From contig CAMDLJ010000054.1 of the NCBI GenBank assembly GCA_945901665.1, positions 1 to 11,006 on the forward strand: a stretch of DNA of 11,006 nt, read 5' to 3'. Below, piece after piece: positions 7,648-11,006 of this stretch. Below the pieces are notes generated by a model, which was given only the letters and a program-made list of their open reading frames with translations, was not told the origin of the DNA and ran no database searches. Made by a program: the position numbers and the translations under genes. This DNA is from Bordetella parapertussis. Its GTDB lineage: Bacteria > Pseudomonadota > Gammaproteobacteria > Burkholderiales > Burkholderiaceae. Within the stretch, counting starts at the first letter, position 1. The number at the start of each line of letters is the position of its first letter.

Positions 7648-9143
7648 TGGGTATTCAGCAAGATATTTTGGTCAATTGGTCGCCCCAAGAAACCCGTGTG
7701 GCGGTGATTGAAAACGGCGCACTCCAAGAGTTGCACATGGAGCGAACGCTCGAGCGCGGTTTGGTCGGCAATGTTTACCTGGGCAAAGTCTCCCGTGTTT
7801 TGCCAGGCATGCAGTCGGCATTCATTGATGTGGGTTTGGAGCGGGCCGCCTTTTTGCATGTGGGTGACTTGCTCAGCACCATCACCGCTCGGCACGCCGA
7901 CAGCGACACCCCCAGCGGCCAAGCACCCCTGCCCATTGAAAAACAAGTCTTTGAAGGCCAAACCCTGATGGTCCAAGTGATCAAAGACCCGATTGGTAGT
8001 AAAGGGGCGCGCCTGTCAACACAAATCAGTTTGGCTGGTCGCATGCTGGTTTTCTTGCCGCAAGACAATCACATTGGCATATCGCAAAAAATACCCTATG
8101 AACAACGGGAAGCACTGCGCTCTAAGTTGCAGGGCCTGGCCCATGAAAACACCAATGCCGGGACCCCAGGAGGCTTCATTGTCCGCACCAATGCTGAAGA
8201 CGCCAGCGATGGCGAACTCTCTGAAGACATTCAATACCTGCGAAAAACCTGGTCGCGCATCAAAGATGCGTCCACCACAAAGCCAGCCAAAAGTTTGTTG
8301 CACCGAGATCTGACCTTGTTGCAACGCGTGCTCAGGGACTTGGTCGGTGAGGGCACGCAGAGCATCCGGATCGACTCCAAAGAGCAGTATGAATTGTTGT
8401 TGACCTTTGGTTCCGAGTTCATGCCCTCTGCGGCAGAGAAGTTGCAGTTGTACAAGGGTGAGCGGCCCATTTTTGATTTGTTTTCAGTCGATGACGAGAT
8501 CAGCCGCGCCCTGGGCAGGCGTGTCGACCTGAAATCAGGGGGCTATTTGATGATCGATCAAACCGAAGCCTTGACCACCATCGATGTCAACACGGGCGGC
8601 TATGTGGGCGCCCGAAATTTTGACGAAACCATTTTTAAAACCAATCTCGAAGCGGCCGGTGCCATTGCTCGCCAATTGCGATTGCGCAATTTGGGGGGCA
8701 TTGTGGTGGCCGACTTCATCGATATGTTGACGCAAGACCACCAACAAGCGGTGTTGTTTGAATTTCGCAAGCATTTGCAGCGCGACAGGGTGAAAACCAT
8801 GGTCAGTGGATTTTCCCAGTTGGGCCTGGTGGAGATGACGCGCAAACGCACCCGCGAATCCTTGGCGCATTTGCTGTGCGAGCCTTGTCCTGCCTGTGAC
8901 GGCAAGGGTTCGGTGAAGACAGCCCGCACCGTTGTGTATGACATCTTGCGCGAAATCTTGCGCGAAGCGCGCCAATTTAACCCACTGGAATTCAGGGTGG
9001 TGGCCAATCCATCGGTGATTGACTTATTGCTGGACGAGGAAAGCACCCATGTGGCTGGTTTGAGTGACTTCATTGGCAAACCGATTTCATTGCAAAGGGA
9101 GTCATCCATGGGGCCCGAGCAATACGACATCGTCTTGCTTTGA
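7644..9143 (+). CDS. rng: Ribonuclease G
   Basis: RNase G is a single-strand endoribonuclease of the RNase E/G family that matures the 5' end of 16S rRNA and takes part in mRNA turnover. The product has 499 residues, near the E. coli length of 489. It starts with ILVNWSPQETRVAVIENGALQELHMER and then an S1 RNA-binding domain (about 36-125, including GNVYLGKVSRVLPGMQSAFIDVG). The catalytic core has Asp314 in TIDVNTGGYVG and Asp357 in VVADFIDM, spaced exactly as the two magnesium-binding aspartates of E. coli RNase E. The zinc-link CPAC (Cys415, Cys418) follows. The scaffold region of RNase E is absent, which distinguishes RNase G from RNase E. The gene overlaps maf by the 4 bases ATGA, a common pairing in proteobacteria. 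Its stop is 21 bases before the glycosyltransferase gene. Confidence 0.97.
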   Translation: MMGIQQDILVNWSPQETRVAVIENGALQELHMERTLERGLVGNVYLGKVSRVLPGMQSAFIDVGLERAAFLHVGDLLSTITARHADSDTPSGQAPLPIEKQVFEGQTLMVQVIKDPIGSKGARLSTQISLAGRMLVFLPQDNHIGISQKIPYEQREALRSKLQGLAHENTNAGTPGGFIVRTNAEDASDGELSEDIQYLRKTWSRIKDASTTKPAKSLLHRDLTLLQRVLRDLVGEGTQSIRIDSKEQYELLLTFGSEFMPSAAEKLQLYKGERPIFDLFSVDDEISRALGRRVDLKSGGYLMIDQTEALTTIDVNTGGYVGARNFDETIFKTNLEAAGAIARQLRLRNLGGIVVADFIDMLTQDHQQAVLFEFRKHLQRDRVKTMVSGFSQLGLVEMTRKRTRESLAHLLCEPCPACDGKGSVKTARTVVYDILREILREARQFNPLEFRVVANPSVIDLLLDEESTHVAGLSDFIGKPISLQRESSMGPEQYDIVLL

Positions 9144-9155
9144 CCGCACTCTGCC

Positions 9156-9160
9156 GAAGG
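9156..9160 (+). promoter_or_regulatory. Ribosome binding site of the glycosyltransferase gene
   Basis: GAAGG lies 4 bases before the ATG at 9165 in the 21-base gap after rng. The gap is too short for an obvious separate promoter or terminator, so the gene probably shares the upstream transcript. Confidence 0.5.
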
Positions 9161-9164
9161 CGTC

Positions 9165-10313
9165 ATGCGAATTGCTTTTTTGAGCCGACATTTTGACCCC
9201 CAAGGCGGGGGAGCGGAGCGTTACTCGGTGGCGGTGGCCGAGGAATTGGCGCAACGCCACGAGGTGCATGTGTTTGCCCAAGCTTTTGGATCTGCCAACC
9301 CCAACGGGTGGGTGCCGCACAAAATACCTGGGCCCCTGCGCCGCCCCCGATGGGTCAATCAGTTGTGGTTTGCCTTGGCAACAGCTTGGCTGACACACCG
9401 CGGATTCGACGTGGTGTACTCGCATGAGCACAGCTGGCATGGGAACGTGCAGTGCTTTCACGTGCTGCCCATCCGACACAGCCTGCTCAACAATCGCCAC
9501 GGTTGGCGCAAAGCTTGGCGCATTTTGAAGATCCTCACCAGCCCCCGATTGTTGGCGTATTGGTGGCTGGAGGGTGCGCGCTTAAAAGGCGTGACCAGTG
9601 GAAAACGCGCTGCATTGGCCGTATCAGAGCCCTTGAGAAAGACCTTGGAGCAAACCTACCCGGCGGCCCAAGGACAAGTCAGCGTCATTCCCCCCGGCGT
9701 GATCGTCAGTGCGCCCAAGTCTGCCCAAGACCAAGTCAGTGCACGCGCGGCTTTGGGCTTGCCCATGAACGCCAGGCTGGCGCTATTGGTCGCCAACGAC
9801 CCTTTGCGCAAAGGCCTCAAAACCCTGATCCAAGCCTTGGGTCTGTTGCCAGCCGAATGGAAATTGGTGATCGCGGGTCACATTCCACCGCTGTGGGCGT
9901 ACCGCGCCCTCGCCGAGCAAGCAGGCGTGCTGGAGAGAATTCTTTTTTTAGGCCCCCAGAAAGATTTGCGCTTGGCTTATCACGCAGCAGATGTGCTGGC
10001 CCATCCGACCTTAGAAGACACCTATGGCATGGTTGTTTTGGAGGCCATGGCCAACGGTTTGCCGGTGGTCGTCAGTGGCTTGCCGTATTGCGGCATCAGT
10101 GCTGAATTGGTGCATGGCACCCATGCACTGGTGTTGCAAGACCCCACAAACGCACCAGCCTTGGCCCATGCCTTGCAGACATTGGTGGATCAGCCTGAGT
10201 TGAGTCAAAGCCTGGCTTCACATGCACATGCTTGGGCTGAACAAAAGACGTGGGCCCAATGTGCACGGGCGCATGAGGCCGTGTTTGAACAAGTCACGTC
10301 AAACCGGCGCTGA
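9165..10313 (+). CDS. Glycosyltransferase family 4-like protein, probable surface glycan or LPS enzyme
   Basis: This 382-residue protein has the two-domain GT-B layout of family 4 glycosyltransferases, which move a sugar from a nucleotide donor to a growing glycan at the cytoplasmic face of the membrane. The N-terminal domain starts MRIAFLSRHFDPQGGGAERYSVAVAEELA, with the glycine loop GGGAER (14-19). The C-terminal domain shows VIPPGV, NDPLRKGL (about 221-228, donor phosphate binding), LVIAGH, and HPTLEDTYGMVVLEAMANGLPVVVS (about 280-304). In the donor-binding E-x7-E motif the first Glu is Asp here (Asp285-x7-Glu293), a conservative change. No signal peptide or transmembrane helix is evident. 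Acceptor and sugar cannot be told from sequence; lipopolysaccharide core or another envelope glycan is likely given the neighbouring deacetylase. It is the last plus-strand gene and differs in theme from the housekeeping genes before it. Confidence 0.88.
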   Translation: MRIAFLSRHFDPQGGGAERYSVAVAEELAQRHEVHVFAQAFGSANPNGWVPHKIPGPLRRPRWVNQLWFALATAWLTHRGFDVVYSHEHSWHGNVQCFHVLPIRHSLLNNRHGWRKAWRILKILTSPRLLAYWWLEGARLKGVTSGKRAALAVSEPLRKTLEQTYPAAQGQVSVIPPGVIVSAPKSAQDQVSARAALGLPMNARLALLVANDPLRKGLKTLIQALGLLPAEWKLVIAGHIPPLWAYRALAEQAGVLERILFLGPQKDLRLAYHAADVLAHPTLEDTYGMVVLEAMANGLPVVVSGLPYCGISAELVHGTHALVLQDPTNAPALAHALQTLVDQPELSQSLASHAHAWAEQKTWAQCARAHEAVFEQVTSNRR

Positions 10314-10327
10314 CTGTCCCAAGCCGC

Positions 10328-11006
10328 TTAACGGCCCTCTTCATAGCGGGTGAACAACTTGAGGGCCATGTGCGCCCAGGTGCTTCGGTGGTTGACTAAC
10401 ACCCGAGGCAGGGTAAAAGCATCAAGCCCCGATGCGGATTGGACACGTCCTCGTTGGGTGGTGGTGGCAGATACATAGCCCGCTTGTTCAACCCATGCGG
10501 GGTGGTCAGGCAAAAACCGGCCGTAGGGATAACAAAAATGACGCACTTCCAATCCCAGCATTTGCTCCAACTCTGCCTTGGAGCGCTGAATTTGTTGGCG
10601 CACGGTGGCCTCATCCGATTGGCTCAAATCAATGTGATCGCAGGTGTGTGAGCCCACGTCCATGCCGATACCGACCCATTCACGCCAGGCCTGAAGGTCC
10701 ATCAAGGTTTTGGTCGCCATGCCGGAGTTGGCGTCCCACTGGTTGTAACCCCCAATGTGGTGGCTGACCGCATAGCATGTGGCGGTGTATCCCAATGCGT
10801 GCAAGATGGGCAGGGCGTTGGCATGGGTGTTGGCATAGCCATCATCGAAAGTGATGCCCACCACCCGACCCGTCAAGCGGCCATTGAGATAAGGCTCCAA
10901 GTCGCGCATGGACAGGCCTTGGAAGCCCCATGTTTTCAATAAGCGCATTTGTCGCTCAAAGCGCTGGGGGCTGACGGTCATGCCCCGCAGCGGAGCGCCC
11001 GAGGGC
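10328..11006 (-). CDS. Polysaccharide deacetylase family protein (N-terminus beyond the window)
   Basis: This is a NodB-fold carbohydrate esterase family 4 protein, a class that removes acetyl groups from GlcNAc-type residues or related groups in envelope polysaccharides. The reading frame stays open to the window edge, reading PSGAPLRG before the Met at 10981, so that Met is probably internal and the opening strand with the typical YH motif lies outside. Visible motifs, numbered from that Met, are GITFDDGYANT (about 42-52, catalytic Asp45-Asp46 region), MDVGSHTCDHIDLS (about 107-120) with the H-x3-H metal ligands His112 and His116, and HFCYPYGRFLPDH (about 148-160). The C-terminal motif near LPRVLVNH is also present. 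The stop (TAA, plus-strand 10328-10330) lies 14 bases from the converging glycosyltransferase. The two probably belong to one polysaccharide region, though they are transcribed towards each other. Confidence 0.88.
   Translation of the reverse strand, partial: PSGAPLRGMTVSPQRFERQMRLLKTWGFQGLSMRDLEPYLNGRLTGRVVGITFDDGYANTHANALPILHALGYTATCYAVSHHIGGYNQWDANSGMATKTLMDLQAWREWVGIGMDVGSHTCDHIDLSQSDEATVRQQIQRSKAELEQMLGLEVRHFCYPYGRFLPDHPAWVEQAGYVSATTTQRGRVQSASGLDAFTLPRVLVNHRSTWAHMALKLFTRYEEGR

Noticed and set aside
8945..8970. Short repeated TTGCGCGAA units near the end of rng
   Set aside because: They encode the helical sequence ILREILREAR inside the conserved protein and need no separate explanation.
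10311..10340. A bidirectional terminator between the glycosyltransferase and the deacetylase
   Set aside because: Only a 4-bp stem (GCCG/CGGC around CTTAA, about 10323-10335) can be drawn, with no T tract on either strand.

Overview
The window is a dense stretch of bacterial chromosome that looks like a betaproteobacterium of the order Burkholderiales, probably a Comamonadaceae-type freshwater or soil lineage. This rests on the protein sequences, moderately GC-rich codon use and the gene order yebC-purD-hemF-nadD-rsfS-rlmH-maf-rng. The taxonomic placement is an inference from recalled family sequences, not from a search. I see no mobile element, CRISPR array, tRNA, rRNA or transfer scar.

Layout. 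(1) Positions 1-2289 hold nearly all of clpA, the AAA+ unfoldase of the ClpAP protease; only the first codons are cut off by the window edge. A GC-rich hairpin with a T-rich tail (2322-2356) ends it. (2) From 2403 to 10313 nine genes follow on the plus strand with almost no space between them: yebC, purD, hemF, nadD, rsfS, rlmH, maf, rng and a family-4-like glycosyltransferase. Five junctions are 4-base overlaps of the ATGA/TTGA type. The only gap above 30 bases is in front of hemF, and only if its downstream start is used. The run therefore looks like one transcription unit using translational coupling, with one possible promoter in the AT-rich patch just before yebC. (3) At 10328 a polysaccharide deacetylase begins on the minus strand, converging on the glycosyltransferase with 14 bases between them; its N-terminus lies beyond the window.

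How the genes fit together. Most of the operon is housekeeping. It covers purine synthesis (PurD), aerobic heme synthesis (HemF), NAD synthesis (NadD), nucleotide-pool surveillance (Maf), and ribosome assembly, maturation and silencing (RsfS, RlmH, RNase G, with YebC as a regulator or translation factor). The last two genes shift to surface polysaccharide metabolism. The 113-base gap between clpA and yebC is the only real intergenic region, so no stretch above 300 bases lacks a gene.

I do not see a clear new system. The points most worth a second look are a Lys/Ala/Pro-rich, histone-H1-like tail on RsfS, an altered glycine loop in HemF, a TTG start for nadD, the IGF loop in ClpA, and the convergent glycosyltransferase/deacetylase pair at the right edge.
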